Origin: Onthophagus taurus
Lineage: Eukaryota; Arthropoda; Insecta; Coleoptera; Scarabaeidae
Direction: 5' to 3'
Assembly (NCBI RefSeq): GCF_036711975.1
Contig: NC_091973.1
Span: 248,001 to 312,000 of the forward strand
Length of the DNA: 64,000 nt
Positions within the stretch are counted from its first letter, which is position 1; each line of letters opens with the position of its first letter. A model generated the notes under the pieces. The model was not told the origin of the DNA and searched no databases. It was given only the letters and a program-made list of their open reading frames with translations. Both the position numbers and the translations under genes were made by a program. Shown here piece by piece: positions 33,886 through 45,059 of the stretch.

Positions 33886-34702
33886 TGTCTTTATATTAAC
33901 GAAAACACGTGCGTTTTAGAACATCAAACACTGAGCACAACTCGCCATTCCGTGACAGTCGACGGTTGATTTCAAACTGCTCGCGGCGCCCCAAACGGTC
34001 AATTTACATAAGCTTGACCAATCACATGGCTAACTAGATCCAAGCCGAAACTTTCAAATATTTTACAACGAGATTTTATTTATATTTATTAAAATTTCAT
34101 GATTTATATTAACTCTTATAATTAATCATGCGAAATTCTTTTTATTTTCATAAATTTCATAAATTAAATCGTCGGATATTTATAATAATTTTTATGAAAC
34201 ATTTTCAAAACTAACGCGAAGTTAGCCGCATAATTTGACACTTCAAAAACTTTATTTTCATCCTTTATTTCTAATTATTTACGATTTAAGATTTAAGCGA
34301 TCTCTTTTAATGATTTATTTAAAATTATTAACATCACGTAAATGAAATCGTTGGATATTTTTAGTTTTTATTTTGTTATTATTGAGAAGTTAGCCCCGGT
34401 CGGATTAATTGAGTTAATTTTTAATTAATGCGGCTCTGATTTGGTGGTGTGGATGCTTTTAATTATTTGTATGAGATTTTTATTTAATAAAAATGAATAA
34501 TTCAGGAGAAAATGTGTGGGAATATAACATAAAAAGGGAAAATAAAAATTTGGAACCTCATAAAAGCCGAATACGTTCGGGTATTTCCATGATTACGAAG
34601 TGTAGGTTCGGGTTTGTTCGTATAAATTTTAAAAAATTGTGTCTCAAGAACGATTTGAGATATTTTAACCCTCTTGTTTTATCATAAATGATAAAAATGT
34701 TA
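33886..34702. other. Promoter side of the CENP-E-like gene and AT-rich spacer
   Basis: The first about 130 bp (33886-34020) are GC-richer and probably contain the promoter of the minus-strand kinesin. The rest to 34702 is AT-rich without coding signal; the small frame at 34493-34687 has no recognisable feature. Confidence 0.45.
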
Positions 34703-35174
34703 TATGTAACCAGTGTTGTTAAATACCCGGGTATTTATTTTCAAGGGAAAATTCCCTGGATATATACCCTGGGGTATTTACCCAAGATGGGTATTTAGAG
34801 GTATTTATAAAATTTGATTTAAATTGAGTTGATGGCAGTTTTGCAAGTACTTCAAGAATACAGAGTCCATTATCGATACACCAAACTTATTTATAACATT
34901 TACAAGAATGCTAAAATGAGCGTGGGGTAAGACAAGGCGATATAATGTTGAACCCAAATTGTTTATCACAGTCCTGGAGAGTGCATTTAAATAACTGGAT
35001 TGGTTTAAATCTGGATTGGATTGATATGGTCCTTATTTCGGTATCCTTGGAGAGATGAGACTGATGCTGAATGTATACAGGAGGCGTGTGCAAGAGTTGG
35101 GCTAAATATCAAAAAATTTAGGACAAATCTTGTTCCAAGCTGTAACATCAATATTGGTGATGATGAATATTCCA

Positions 35175-35380
35175 TCTAGAATACTTTCGATGGTATGTTA
35201 TTAATCTCTGATGCCTTTCTATATTTTGCCGCAGAGATTGCGTTTTGAACCTCACTGATTGATATAGGTGCCATGACACTATCCTTTCTATGGTGTGACG
35301 GACTGCTGTCTGTTTCCAAATCAGTTTCTCTATGCTTAATAGGTTTTGGAAATAATTTTTTCAAATGTCATTCATTTCAC
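35175..35380 (-). mobile_element. Reverse-transcriptase N-terminal fragment, minus strand
   Basis: Reading from about 35364: FPKPIKHRETDLETDSSPSH, then SISEVQNAISAAKYRKASEI and NNIPSKVF followed by a stop. The pattern I-S-x-x-E-V-x-x-A-I-x-x-x-K plus NNIPSKV is the start of non-LTR reverse transcriptases. It is only about 65 residues. Confidence 0.55.
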
Positions 35381-35394
35381 TATCACATATTATT

Positions 35395-36450
35395 TATTTA
35401 TTTATTTATTTATTTCATGTGGGTACAGAAACAGGTCGAACCCAATAATACTGTACCACAAACAACCAATTGTATACAAATAAAATAGAATTACAGTTCA
35501 CAATACTAATAATAATGAATTAACATTAATGGTACAAAAGTGATTCAAAAGGAAAAAAAATAAAACAAAGTTTAGGTGATATAAATATATCATATATCAA
35601 ATATCAAATGAACGCTCGAGGCAACACACCAACTGCAGCAAAGAGCAGTTTTTTAAATGCATAGAACGAATGCTGAAACAGATCTATGTTAACACGATTC
35701 GCCGATCTTGCCATTCTCAATAAAGGAGAGTTTTGACAGGCATTGGTTCTAGGAGTAGGTGTCATAAATAGAAAATCAAAGCGAAGTAATCTCGAAGGAA
35801 CGTGAACACATATAGAACCGACAAGCATTGGAGAATCACACTTGTTGTTCAAAAGTTTGTAAAAATATAATATATCCCCACAAAAGCGACGCTGGTTGAG
35901 GGTTAACATACGAAAAGAAGTGCAAGTTGATTCGTAATCAATGTATTGAATGGAAAATTTAAAACAAAGGTGTTTGAGGAATTTAGATTGAATACGCTCA
36001 ATTCTAGATTTATACGAGAGATACTGAGGATTCCAAACGACGCTGCAGAAGTTAAGTGTGCTGTAAACATAGGCAAAATAGAGATTTCTAATTGCAGCAA
36101 TGTTTGAAAAAGCTACCGTTGATCTCATAATAAATCCTAACATACGCCAGGCTTTGGAGACAACAGTATCGATATGTTTATCAAATAATAATTTATAATC
36201 AAATGTAACACCTAAATCTCTAATAAATGAGACACGTTGCAACCTCTCACCAGCGACGCTATAATTGTAGTGGATTGTGTTCACCTTCCTAGAGAAGGAA
36301 ATAACATTACACTTTGATAAGTTTAATGAAAGGCGATTATTTAAGCAAAAAGCATGTAGATTGTTTAAGTCAGATTGCAGCTTAGAACAATCAAGAGGTG
36401 AGGAGATACGGAAAAAGAGTTTTAAATCATCAGCATACATTAAACATTAT
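35395..36450 (-). mobile_element. Jockey-like LINE, 5'-truncated at the YADD box, with (AAAT)n tail
   Basis: The frame 36440-35604 begins at MYADDLKLFFRISSP, the catalytic box, and continues CLNNRLSLNLSKCNVISF, RDLGVTFDYKLLFDKHID and LNFCSVVWNPQYLSYKSRIE, then ends in a normal-looking C-terminus. The 3' end is a tail of AAATAAAT units (35398-35417). Open reading from the truncation point to the stop is uninterrupted for 278 codons, so this copy is relatively young compared with its surroundings. Confidence 0.83.
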
Positions 36451-36876
36451 TTTTCCTGTTCCATCTCAGCATAGAGCTGTGTGCGATTTGTGCCTTTATC
36501 TTAACTGTCTAACAAATTTATACACATTCCTGGTGTTATTAGCTTTAAAGTGTACATATATTTCGGGAAAGTTTATATTTTCACTACCGACCATTCTCGT
36601 TTACGTAATATCTTCTTCGAAAATATTTAACGAATGACTAAATTCAGTTTTTATGCTTCATTAATTCTTGTTGTTTGATTCTTTTCTAGTCATATTGCAC
36701 TTCCATCAAATCCAAGATCCATGAGATTGTTGATTTCCAATTTTAAATTAAGTAGTTCGTTTAAGATCTTATTATTCTTCTTCTTTTATTCAGGTTGTAA
36801 CCTGTTTACGTATCATTCATTGTGTTTCATTAGAGCTGGAAATCCAACTTCCTGGTCTCCAGAGATTTCTTTCTAG

Positions 36877-37062
36877 CTAATCTTTGGTCTCTTTTGTCTT
36901 AATCAGCCAGGTTTCTTCCATTCTTTGGAAGTATTCATAAAATTTTTTTATTTCTCCCCTAGCAAATCTCATGACATATCCGAATCCACAAAATTCTCTT
37001 ACAATTTTGTTCCTAACTCTATCTTTTCTTGTCTTTTCCACTATTGTTCTTAAAGTACTCAT
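36877..37062 (-). mobile_element. Possible LINE C-terminal scrap, minus strand
   Basis: MSTLRTIVEKTRKDRVRNKI and VREFCGFG resemble the LRDRVRNEEIR stretch found near the C-terminus of RTE-type proteins, here on the opposite strand to the neighbouring RTE part. Short and uncertain. Confidence 0.3.
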
Positions 37063-37669
37063 CTCAGTTGGTTCGCATCGCAGTCATATATTTTGGCCAT
37101 GAGGTTCGTGTATCGAGAGATAATAATCAAAGGCAGCCTACAGGAAACTTAGAGACATTTTCATGGGCGATATTCCTGTATATTTGAAAAGAAAGGCTGT
37201 CAATCAATGCGTGGTTCCTCCTTTGGTTATGATATACGGTTCCGAAACTTTAACATTAACGGTGGCCATTACCAGGAGGCTCAACGTAACGCAAAGAAAG
37301 ATGGAGAGGTCGATACTGGGTGTAACCCTGAGGGACCACATACGAAATGAAGACCTACGAAGAAGAACTGGCGTAAATGATGCGGTCAACATTGTGGCAA
37401 AGCTCAAGTGGACTGGGCGGATCATAGTCGCAAGAATGAAGAATGGGCAGTGGTTACCTGATTATAATACGTCTTCGATCGTTGACAATTCTTCGTCTTC
37501 AACGCCCATTTCATCATGTTCCTCTACATTTTTGTCCGAATCTGTTATATTTTTACTTGTATTACTTTTGTATGTACTGTTTGGGTATTTACCCTAGGCC
37601 GGGGTAAATACCCATTTTTTAAATACCTACCCGCCGGGTATTTACCCAGCGCCCATCACTGTATGTAAC

Positions 37670-38304
37670 TGATTTCAATTATGTATAAAGTGTTCCTGGG
37701 GCATCCTCTACGTTGTAACTATACGGAATTTCTTTTATTCAGGGAAGCATGAATTCCTGAATAAGAAGGTAAATTTTTGTTTGCTATCGGGGAATCCCTT
37801 TCCTTGGTTTGTCGACTGTAAAGATGTTCCATTTTGGGAGATTATTTCTTATTATTTCTCACTAACAATACTTAGCTCTTATGAAGATTCTTATTTTCCA
37901 TAAACATCGTTGTTATGATTTTTTAAACCCATCTCTACATGTTTGATTGTTATAGATATAAAACAATGATCATCTTTTGGGGAAGAAAACGCCAATTTTG
38001 AAAAGAAACAAATATTTTATTGTCATATAACATTTTGATTAATTTAAATAAATTATTAAGTTGATACAGAAATTATTTGAGACAACATTCTTAATTAATC
38101 TTGATTACACAAAAATAAGATCTATATTTCATCAAAAAGTTTCCTTTCCTCTAATTTAAATTCAACGCATCACTAGAAATCGATGCATGTCTCTAGCCCG
38201 CAATTTGGACGATTTCTATCTTAAACAATAGTTTTATTTACATTTAAATTAATTGTAGTAATACTGTTTTAAACAAATAAAATAAAAACGCCTTCTAGTC
38301 GAAT
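37670..38304. other. AT-rich spacer without a gene
   Basis: Nothing recognisable between the hAT target duplication and the end of the RPAIN-like gene. The last part (38230-38300) probably carries its 3' untranslated region. Confidence 0.45.
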
Positions 38305-38810
38305 TTATGAGTTAACAAAATCAGCCGAACATTCCCCACATATGAACGATTCATGAGAAATAATATCCAAATTGATGAGTTTTTGACATGAAACGCACTT
38401 TGGTAACGAGTTATTCACCTCTAACTCAAGATCTCTCTCATATATATTACGTAAAACGTTTTGTTCCTCAGTTAAAATTTCTTGTTCGACTTCAGCGATT
38501 AGATTCAACATGGAATTTATATCTTCCGGCTCATTGGATATAACCATATTTTTTATGTGTTCCCCACTTTGTTCTACTAATGTTTTTAGTGTTTCTTCAG
38601 AAAAATTCCGTTGGGAATCCCTCTGTTTCTCCCTTTGTACTTGTAATCGGTTCTTAAACTCCTAATAAAAAAATAATTAATATAAAGAAAAGTGAGGTTA
38701 GAAATCCTTACTGTTCGTATTTCACTCCTAAGGCTATCCACTGTTTGTTTATTATACTTGGAAAACTTTTTTTGGCTGTTGTACGGACTTCGACCGTCTT
38801 CTCCTTCCAT
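38305..38810 (-). CDS. RPA-interacting protein (RPAIN)-like, 151 aa
   Basis: Two exons, 38810-38712 and 38661-38305, phase 0 junction. The N-terminal part (KYNKQTVDSLRSEIRT, EFKNRLQVQREKQRDSQRNF) is a basic helix. Then comes the acidic stretch LNLIAEVEQEILTEEQNVL with LRNIYERDLELE, and a C-terminal zinc-ribbon-like pair CVSC ... CGEC (about residues 125-146). This order (basic N-terminus, E-x-E-Q-E-L-x-x-E-E middle, two CxxC pairs) is that of RPAIN, which carries replication protein A into the nucleus. The protein is shorter than vertebrate RPAIN and lacks the W-K-E-x-Y-R-x-R-C N-terminal signature, so the call is not certain. It is divergent from CIB2 with 247 bp between the ATGs. Confidence 0.62.
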
Positions 38811-39057
38811 GATTAAGCAACAAATTGATGAAATTTATGAAAACAATTTCAAACAAAAAGTTTATTCATCGTAGATGGCGACATCTATGAGAAGGTTAAC
38901 GAATTACACAAAATAGCGGTAAAATTTAAAAGTTCATCATCTAAATTAAGGTGTGATTCCATATAATCGATTTCAATTTAATAAATTAACACGACACTCC
39001 TTTCTAACTGTACAGGATTATATTTAGTTATTCAGGAACCTTGGAGAATACTTTATC
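38811..39057. promoter_or_regulatory. Compact bidirectional promoter between RPAIN-like and CIB2
   Basis: Only 247 bp separate the two start codons. Inside lies the near-palindrome TAGATGGCGACATCTA (38871-38886); its half AGATGGC is the inverse of the Pho/YY1-type core GCCATCT. A similar GGCGCCATCTAAC word lies at 14138-14150, upstream of the heat-shock-element gene. No TATA box is obvious, as expected for housekeeping pairs. Confidence 0.45.
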
Positions 39058-39729
39058 ATGGGGAATAAATTAGTTACTTTTACTGAGCAACAATTGGAGA
39101 ATTACCAAGTAAGATTTTTAATTAAGATTTAATAATTTAAATTTTCTTTAATTTAAATAGGATTGTACGTTTTTCGCACGAAAAGAAATCTTGAGGGTAC
39201 AAAAAAGATACAGGGAGTTAAGACCAAATTTAGTCCCGAAACGAATGACGGGAAATGAAGCTGTTGAAGTAAAAATTCCCTTGGAAAACATGGAGAAGTT
39301 ACCCGAATTGCGGGAAAATCCTTTTCGTCGTCGTATTTGTCAAGTTTTTTCGCGAGATGGTAAAGGAGCTTTATCGTTTGAAGATTTTCTTGATTTATTA
39401 TCTGTGTTCAGCGAACAAGCACCCCGCGATATTAAAGTATATTACACATTTAGAATATATGGTAAGTCACATAACTGGATGAGATCGAAATAATATGTAA
39501 TAATTCATTAGATTTCGATGGGGACAATCACATAGGGCCCGAAGATCTCGAGCAAGCTCTACATTTATTAACAAGAAACGAACTATCATCCGAAGATATA
39601 CAACAAATTGTTGAGAAAGTTGTTGAAGAGGGTGATGTTGATGGTGATGGAAAACTCTCTTATATGGAGTTCGAACATGTTATAACTAGAGCACCCGATT
39701 TTTTTTCTAATTTTCATATTAGAATGTAA
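39058..39729 (+). CDS. Cib2: Calcium and integrin-binding protein CIB2
   Basis: Three exons: 39058-39108, 39161-39461, 39512-39729; 189 residues, the usual length. It starts MGNKLVTFTEQQLENYQDCT, including the N-myristoylation Gly2, and keeps RPNLVPKRMTG, LPELRENPFRRRICQVF and the C-terminal APDFFSNFHIRM. Two functional EF-hands are visible: DFDGDNHIGPED (about residue 118) and DVDGDGKLSYME (about 157); the first two hands are degenerate, as in the family. CIB2 binds calcium and magnesium and is needed in photoreceptors and mechanosensory cells with the TMC channel. A polyadenylation word AATAAA follows at 39746. Confidence 0.95.
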
Positions 39730-39971
39730 ATTCAAAAACAATTTTAATAAAGCAAACTAGAGTAATAAAATTTTTATTAAAAATGCCTAGTCACTCAGGA
39801 ACTTACAAAAACGAATCACTTCTTAAACAAATTTCCCACTTAAAATTAAAATATTCTAATTTTACTACTGATGATTACAGAAACAATCTAAAAAGCTACA
39901 ATATTCTTTTTATTCTAATCATAACTCTAAAAAAATAAATCTAATTGGGGATAAATTAAGTGATATTTCGT

Positions 39972-41091
39972 TTACGGTTTTCTGACTGTATAAGTAGTCA
40001 CTTTTCCGTTATCATTAACCGTTGTGCTCGCTTGATGGAAACTACTTGGCTTTCCATTTACATCAGACGAACTAGAGAAACTGCTTGTAGAAACGCTGTG
40101 GAAACCTCCAGGTGCTCCATCGGGACTCGCAGCGAATCTGGTGTTTATATTGGGAGAGTTCTATAATATAAAAATAAATAAATTATTTTTTAAAACAAAA
40201 TTCTTCTGAGAAATACGTCAACATAGTTCATACTAATTTTAACTCTAATCTACCTCATTGAACATCGAGAAAGAATACAAAAAGGCAGAAAAAACATATA
40301 ATTGGAAAATTTTTGGCGTTTTGAAACGTCCTTGAGATCCTATTTAGCAAGTTTACAAAGACTAATGACCTCGCGTTTTCTCATTTCGCAAAGTTATGCT
40401 TGCCATAGAGTAGAGAATGGATTAAAAAGTTGAATATTCTTACCGGATTTTCAGGAAAGACACCGGCTGTTTGATGTATACCACCAGGTCCAAATGCTGC
40501 TGATGCAGCGGCTCCTTCACCCCCATTTCCAGAGTAATGTTGTTGCCCCTGAAAACCTGCATATGCAGGTACTCCTCCTGGAAATCCATAACCGGCGTAA
40601 CCACCAGGAAATTGTCCAGCACTAAATCAAATTATTAATTATTAATTTGTTATAAACATTTAATATTTGTAAATGGAAAGATAAAGTGTTAATTAACACG
40701 CGCATATTTGTTTAATACCTTTTCGATGAGATTGAAGATTTTGCTTGTGATTTACCATTATGAGCTGTGGAGAAAGCGTAAGAAAAGTCGCTGAAATGAA
40801 AGCGTAAGTTCCGCCACCGAATATGAATTTGTGAAGGTTTGACCTTTTAACTTACTTCCCGATGAGTTGCTCGTGATATTTTCTTAGGGAGCCAACGTAT
40901 TGCTGTAGAAAGTTTTGGAAATCAAACTGTGGGAATTGCGGGAAATTCGGAGGTGCACCATCCCCGGAAAATGATCCAGAGTAACCATATCCATAACCAC
41001 CTGTGACTTTATTATCATTAGTATTATCGGTACCTGAGTATCCGGCGAATGCGGAGGACGCAACAGCGAACAGAACGAATATAGGAAACAT
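39972..41091 (-). CDS. Secreted Gly/Ser-rich protein (224 aa), unknown role
   Basis: Four exons: 41091-40856, 40790-40719, 40621-40444, 40160-39972, in phase. Signal peptide MFPIFVLFAVASSAFAG. Then a Gly/Tyr region (GGYGYGYSGSFSGDG), FPQFPQFDFQNFLQQYVGSL, a short Ser-rich exon, a Gly/Ala exon (QFPGGYAGYGFPGGVPAYAG, GEGAAASAAFGPGGIHQTAG) and a Ser/Thr tail (GGFHSVSTSSFSSSSDVNG). Composition resembles cuticular, silk or eggshell structural proteins, but no chitin-binding RR domain is present. TATA box at 41144-41151. It converges on CIB2 with 242 bp between the stops. Confidence 0.8.
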
Positions 41092-41143
41092 CTTTTCGCA
41101 ACTGGCGCATCAGTTTTCTTATAAACAATATATTACCCACTCT

Positions 41144-41151
41144 CTTTTATA
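41144..41151 (-). promoter_or_regulatory. TATA box of the Gly-rich secreted gene
   Basis: TATAAAAG on the minus strand, about 55 bp upstream of the ATG, with an ACTGATG start region about 28 bp downstream. Consistent with a strongly expressed, tissue-specific secreted protein. Confidence 0.5.
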
Positions 41152-41950
41152 ACAGGTATAGTTATTATGTGCTCCGACGCTAACCGATGTTTCTCGAGTT
41201 CACTAAAACTGGTTATTAACAATTATTATTCAATTATTATTTGCACTATATGCTCCCACGGTTTAAGCACAAAAATTATTTTTCATTGACGCTAAATAAT
41301 CAGAGAAAAAAGAAAATCGTGTCAAGTTCATCTGACATTATAACTTGAGATCGTTGGGTGAAGGTCAATTAAAAGATCCCAGAATCTGATTCAAATAATG
41401 TTTACGCGTTTCATTTTTAAATTAAAATACAATTTTAATAACGGCTCATCTTCCAAGGTAATTATTTCAATTATACCTTTCAACAGGATCTAACAATTTG
41501 TTGCGCAAGGAATTTACATTCAAATGCAGAATAAAATTTTTTTTAAATAGATTATAAGCCATTTACCAAAATAACAATTTTTAAAAGCTACACAAAAAGG
41601 AACAATAAAAGAAAACCGCAGCAATAAAAAAGAACATCTATTAATTTCTTAAAAACGACGTCTAGAACGATTAGATTGTGTTTCAATGTTAATCTAAGGT
41701 CAACGTCTAATTTGTTGCTGAATTTCCAGATTACGTAAGGTTTTAAATATAAATGAAATAATTTTGGTTGCATACTCAATTTATTTTCTGATATCATATT
41801 TTTTTAATAAAACAACAGGAAAATTATCTTTTGTGTACCCCTGTATTTCGTACGGCTTATTTTCAATAAATTCTTGAACATCTTTAAATTGAAAATCTTT
41901 ACTCCCATCTAAAAATTAATTTTAATTAAGAAGTATTCATTATAAAATTA
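41152..41950. other. AT-rich spacer
   Basis: No gene seen. The frame 41588-41797 (minus) is low-complexity and lacks homology. The right end probably carries the 3' flank of the His-rich gene. Confidence 0.45.
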
Positions 41951-42452
41951 TTAACTAATTTGAACCCTACATAACTTCTCCGCAGTCTCAAAAGATGGCG
42001 ATTGTGTTGAAGAATCCTGAAATGAAGGTGCTGGACATGGCGGACCTTTCTTTCTTTGGCCAGGTGGTAAAGAACTTTCTGGCCTCCCTTGTAAACCAGG
42101 AGGAAGTTGATGACATGGTTTCTGATTTTTATTGTGTTGAGATTTTTGATTACCTACAAACATAAATTGCTGAGGATGCACACGATCCGGTCTTCTAGGA
42201 AAATAATCTTCTAGATAATCAGGGGTATAAGGATCATAATAATCGTCGTGATGATTGCGGTTCGGAAGATGATTTCGAAAATAATTTCTATGATGATGAT
42301 GGTGATGATGATGATAATTACCTGCCAAGGCGACTAAAAATAAAACAAAAAATTGATTTGAATATATAAAAAAATATATATGAAAAGGTTAAAGAACAAC
42401 CTGTAACGATGAAACAAAGCAGAAATCGAAGACATGATGTTTTCAATGGCAT
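41951..42452 (-). CDS. Secreted His-rich protein (144 aa), unknown role
   Basis: Two exons, 42452-42401 and 42333-41951. Signal peptide MPLKTSCLRFLLCFIVTVAL followed by AG, then NYHHHHHHHHRNYFRNHLP with eight consecutive His, RNHHDDYYDPYTPDYLEDYF, and a basic, Pro/Gln-rich C-terminal half (CHQLPPGLQGRPESSLPPGQ, KKGPPCPAP) with three Cys (C-x(n)-C-x(n)-C). The His run could bind metal ions. The gene lies next to another secreted protein gene of the same orientation; both may be cuticle- or gland-related, which is inference. I recognise no family. Confidence 0.78.
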
Positions 42453-44037
42453 ATTTCGTTATAAACTAAAAGCCACGAGCAACCTGTTTTGGGTTGTGGA
42501 GTGAACTGCTTGTCTTCAATAATGGCTCCCGTCTCCTTGGTGGCTCATCTTGTAATACTCGTTCATTGTATCACATTTCCAAGGACACCGCCGGTCCCCG
42601 TCTTTTTAAAACGTGCCTTAATGCTAATTACGACACCATGAATTCGTGAGATTAATTGGCATTCACAGATTTGTTAATAAAAAAACTTAAGAAGAATCGA
42701 TTCTTTGAGGCCTTTGTTTTTTGTTTTCTGCTTTGTACATCCGGCAAGAAAATTACTAAGGAAATTGATGATTATTAATTATTACCTTCAATTCAATCAA
42801 AAAAAAAAAATTAAACTAAATTTAAAAAAAAGATTGTTGTATTTTTATAAGTTTACGACATTCCTATTTCGAAATTGTGAGGTATCGATTGACTCATCGA
42901 TTATTCTAAATTTATTCAAGGTGGTTTTTAGCATCACCCTCTTAATGCCAAAGTTAAAAAAAATTTTATCGGTTTCGTATTTTTCCATATTATAAGTTAC
43001 ATATTTTATCGATTATATTTCAAAAATTAACTCTGTAAATTTTATCTTTAACGATCTCAACCACTTTCTCAACCGGTTAGTAAAACTATGGGACCTTGTC
43101 ATACAATTAATTGTATAATTAACCGGTGAAAATATATATTTTTGCTGATTGGAAAAAATTATAATCTATGTTTATAAAGAAGCTAATCATCATATTGTTG
43201 TGCTTGCTTGATCCCCTTTTATGAGTAAAGGTCTCGATTGCAGCGTCTCGTCCACAAGCGACCTTGGCACTAACTTTAAGAGTCTGATCTTTAAGAGTCT
43301 CTCTCTAATTGTAAGTATCTTTTAATGGCCAAAAAGAATCTCGTAATTGTTATAATAATAAATGTATTACAATTAAAAAGTATAATATTTTTAATGGAAA
43401 ATTTCGCTTTTATAAATACCATTTAATTCTTGAGATAAAATCTGATTAAAATTTCTGAAACTCAACCCGAACGAATTGGTATAAAAAATTAGTATTTTTC
43501 ATAACTTTTTTTAACATAAACATATAAAATTAACATATTTGCATGATAAAGAAGCATTTGTCTCAAAGGAGAAGATTAAGTAGGTCGTGTTCATACGGAT
43601 GATTGCACATCCGCTCTATCAAACCAACCCATAGAGGGACCACGATCTATTTTCTTTGTAGTTACAAGTTATTTATGATGATTCGCGATTATAGTTGCTG
43701 TTATTATTTTAGAAACTTGTTTATTGTGATACATACCCCGATAATAATAAAGTTTCATGGTTTTACTAAGTTTCTATTATTAAGTGTTATCTATTTTAGA
43801 TTAATCGTTTAAATAATAAAGCTTTTGTGTTTAAATAAAAAAATTGTATTTTTTTTCTACAAAGGTGTTTACAAAAATTGTTTAAAAATTGATTACAAAA
43901 CGTGACTAATCGATAAGACTTTTAGTTCCTGGTTGGTTAATTAAAAAACCAAGAATGAGGAATACTAACGGAGTAACACTCTTTTTTTATTTAAGGAGAT
44001 GTGGCCGAGTGTTGCAGCAATTTCGCTACCAATGCCA
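42453..44037. other. Intergenic region, no gene seen
   Basis: The frames at 42705-42995 and 43603-43812 are AT-driven and show no domain. The first 150 bp are the promoter side of the His-rich gene. A GATGTGGCCGAG word at 43996 recalls tRNA-Leu/Ser starts but the rest does not fold. Confidence 0.5.
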
Positions 44038-44043
44038 TATAAA
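44038..44043 (+). promoter_or_regulatory. TATA box of the 103-aa secreted gene
   Basis: CATATAAACG lies about 65 bp upstream of the ATG at 44105; a start around CCAGCAGTT (near 44070) would fit. Confidence 0.4.
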
Positions 44044-44104
44044 CGATAATACCTCACAAGTTGGCCAGCAGTTACGGAGATCTCCCAGTGCAAGAAGGTC
44101 GAGG

Positions 44105-44480
44105 ATGATCCGTTTAGTTTATCTTTCGTTGGTGCTTTGCTTCTTGCACATCGGTAACAAACTTAAAAATTTCAAGACGAAAACAAATTGCCGGTGGTAT
44201 TTTTTATGTCGTTTTAGAATGTGTACCGAAAGGTATTAAGGAAGAAGGAAAAGGAAAACTTTTGTATGCAAACCCGAAGATTCAGGTGTTTTTAAGAGAA
44301 GGTGACACACCTTTAGAAGAAATTGATACAGATTTGGCCGCCGCTTTTAATAGTTACGCATTAAAACACAACAAAGTCATCGTGGGTGTACCTATAAATG
44401 AAAAAATTGATGCGAATGAAGCGAATAAAGCCAACGAGGTCGATGATGGTAACTCAAAATTAAATATACCAAAAATATAA
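44105..44480 (+). CDS. Small secreted protein (103 aa), unknown role
   Basis: Two exons, 44105-44153 and 44218-44480. Signal peptide MIRLVYLSLVLCFLHI, cleaved near ECVPKG. The mature part has the words GKGKLLYANPKIQVFLREGD and TPLEEIDTDLAAAFNSYAL, then a charged tail NEANKANEVDDG. Only one Cys is left after cleavage. An upstream frame with an earlier ATG (43955) overlaps but has no signal peptide and runs through the intron, so I chose 44105. AATAAA at 44547-44552 follows the stop. Family not recognised; it could be a humoral or cuticular peptide. Confidence 0.72.
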
Positions 44481-45059
44481 AAGATATATATTATAAATTC
44501 TTAGAACTATGAGTGAGTAATTTATATATAATATAAAAAATGTACCAATAAAACCTTTCAATAAATACCTAAAGCCGTTTTTATCTTATCTTATCACTAA
44601 CACCTTACCTACATAGATTTCAAAACTCACTTGTTATAGTTAATTCAACACTCCCATTTTGAGTGTGGCATTTAGCGTTCATTTGTTTTGGGTAAGTAAC
44701 TCTCTTTTAATTAATTTTTTTGTAACATAATAATTCAAATAACTTAATTTTTTTGTTCTCAAATACTTTATTAAATTCAAATTGTAATCAAAATAGGGGT
44801 AAACGCCCAAAGTTTTTCTTATCTAAAGACAGAAGATAAGAAAACTTGAAACTCAAATTTTGAAAATTATAAAAATTCGACATTAATAATTAAATCTTTA
44901 TATTTAATAAGAATTGATGTAAAGTAAAATTTTTTTTATAATCCAGGTTTTATACTTTAAACATTGTGACTCATTAAGTAATCATCGTTACAAAACTAAG
45001 ATAAAATAATCGAAAAGTATTTATTTGAAACGTGGTTAATACTTAACACCGTTACAGAT
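44481..45059. other. Spacer and promoter of the 816-aa gene
   Basis: AT-rich, no coding signal. The last 60 bp upstream of the ATG at 45060 are the probable leader. Confidence 0.4.

Larger units (their letters stand above)
34840..37470 (+). mobile_element. RTE-like LINE fragments, split in two inside the hAT element
   Basis: Left part (34840-35166): RYTKLIYNIYKNAKMSVG, VRQGDIMLNP, LFITVLESAFK and ECIQEACARVGLNI, matching the reverse-transcriptase palm region of RTE-type endonuclease/reverse transcriptases, with frame shifts. Right part (37110-37470): LKRKAVNQCVVPPLVMIYGS, ETLTLTV, RKMERSILGVTLRDHIRNED and RRRTGVNDAV, the typical C-terminal end of the same family. The middle is replaced by minus-strand LINE pieces (about 35170-37080). 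Likely order: RTE into hAT, then others into RTE. Confidence 0.72.
34711..37661. mobile_element. hAT-like element (2.95 kb) with perfect 8-bp target duplications
   Basis: The left end starts CAGTGTTGTTAAATACCCGG and the right end, read inversely, CAGTGATGGGCGCTGGGTAA; both then carry several GGGTATTTACCC-type words. The element is flanked on both sides by TATGTAAC (34703-34710 and 37662-37669), an exact 8-bp duplication as made by hAT transposases. No hAT transposase reading is left inside; the interior is filled by LINE fragments. The element is therefore non-autonomous and served as a landing site for later insertions, or was mobilised with them. Confidence 0.82.

Noticed and set aside
43990-44075. 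tRNA-Leu/Ser-like start (GATGTGGCCGAG)
   Set aside because: The downstream sequence does not form the anticodon and T arms; it overlaps the promoter of the 103-aa gene.
43955-44239. 94-codon frame overlapping the 103-aa secreted gene
   Set aside because: It reads through a clear intron (GTAACA...TTTTAG) and lacks homology; the overlapping two-exon model gives a signal peptide and continuous mature protein.
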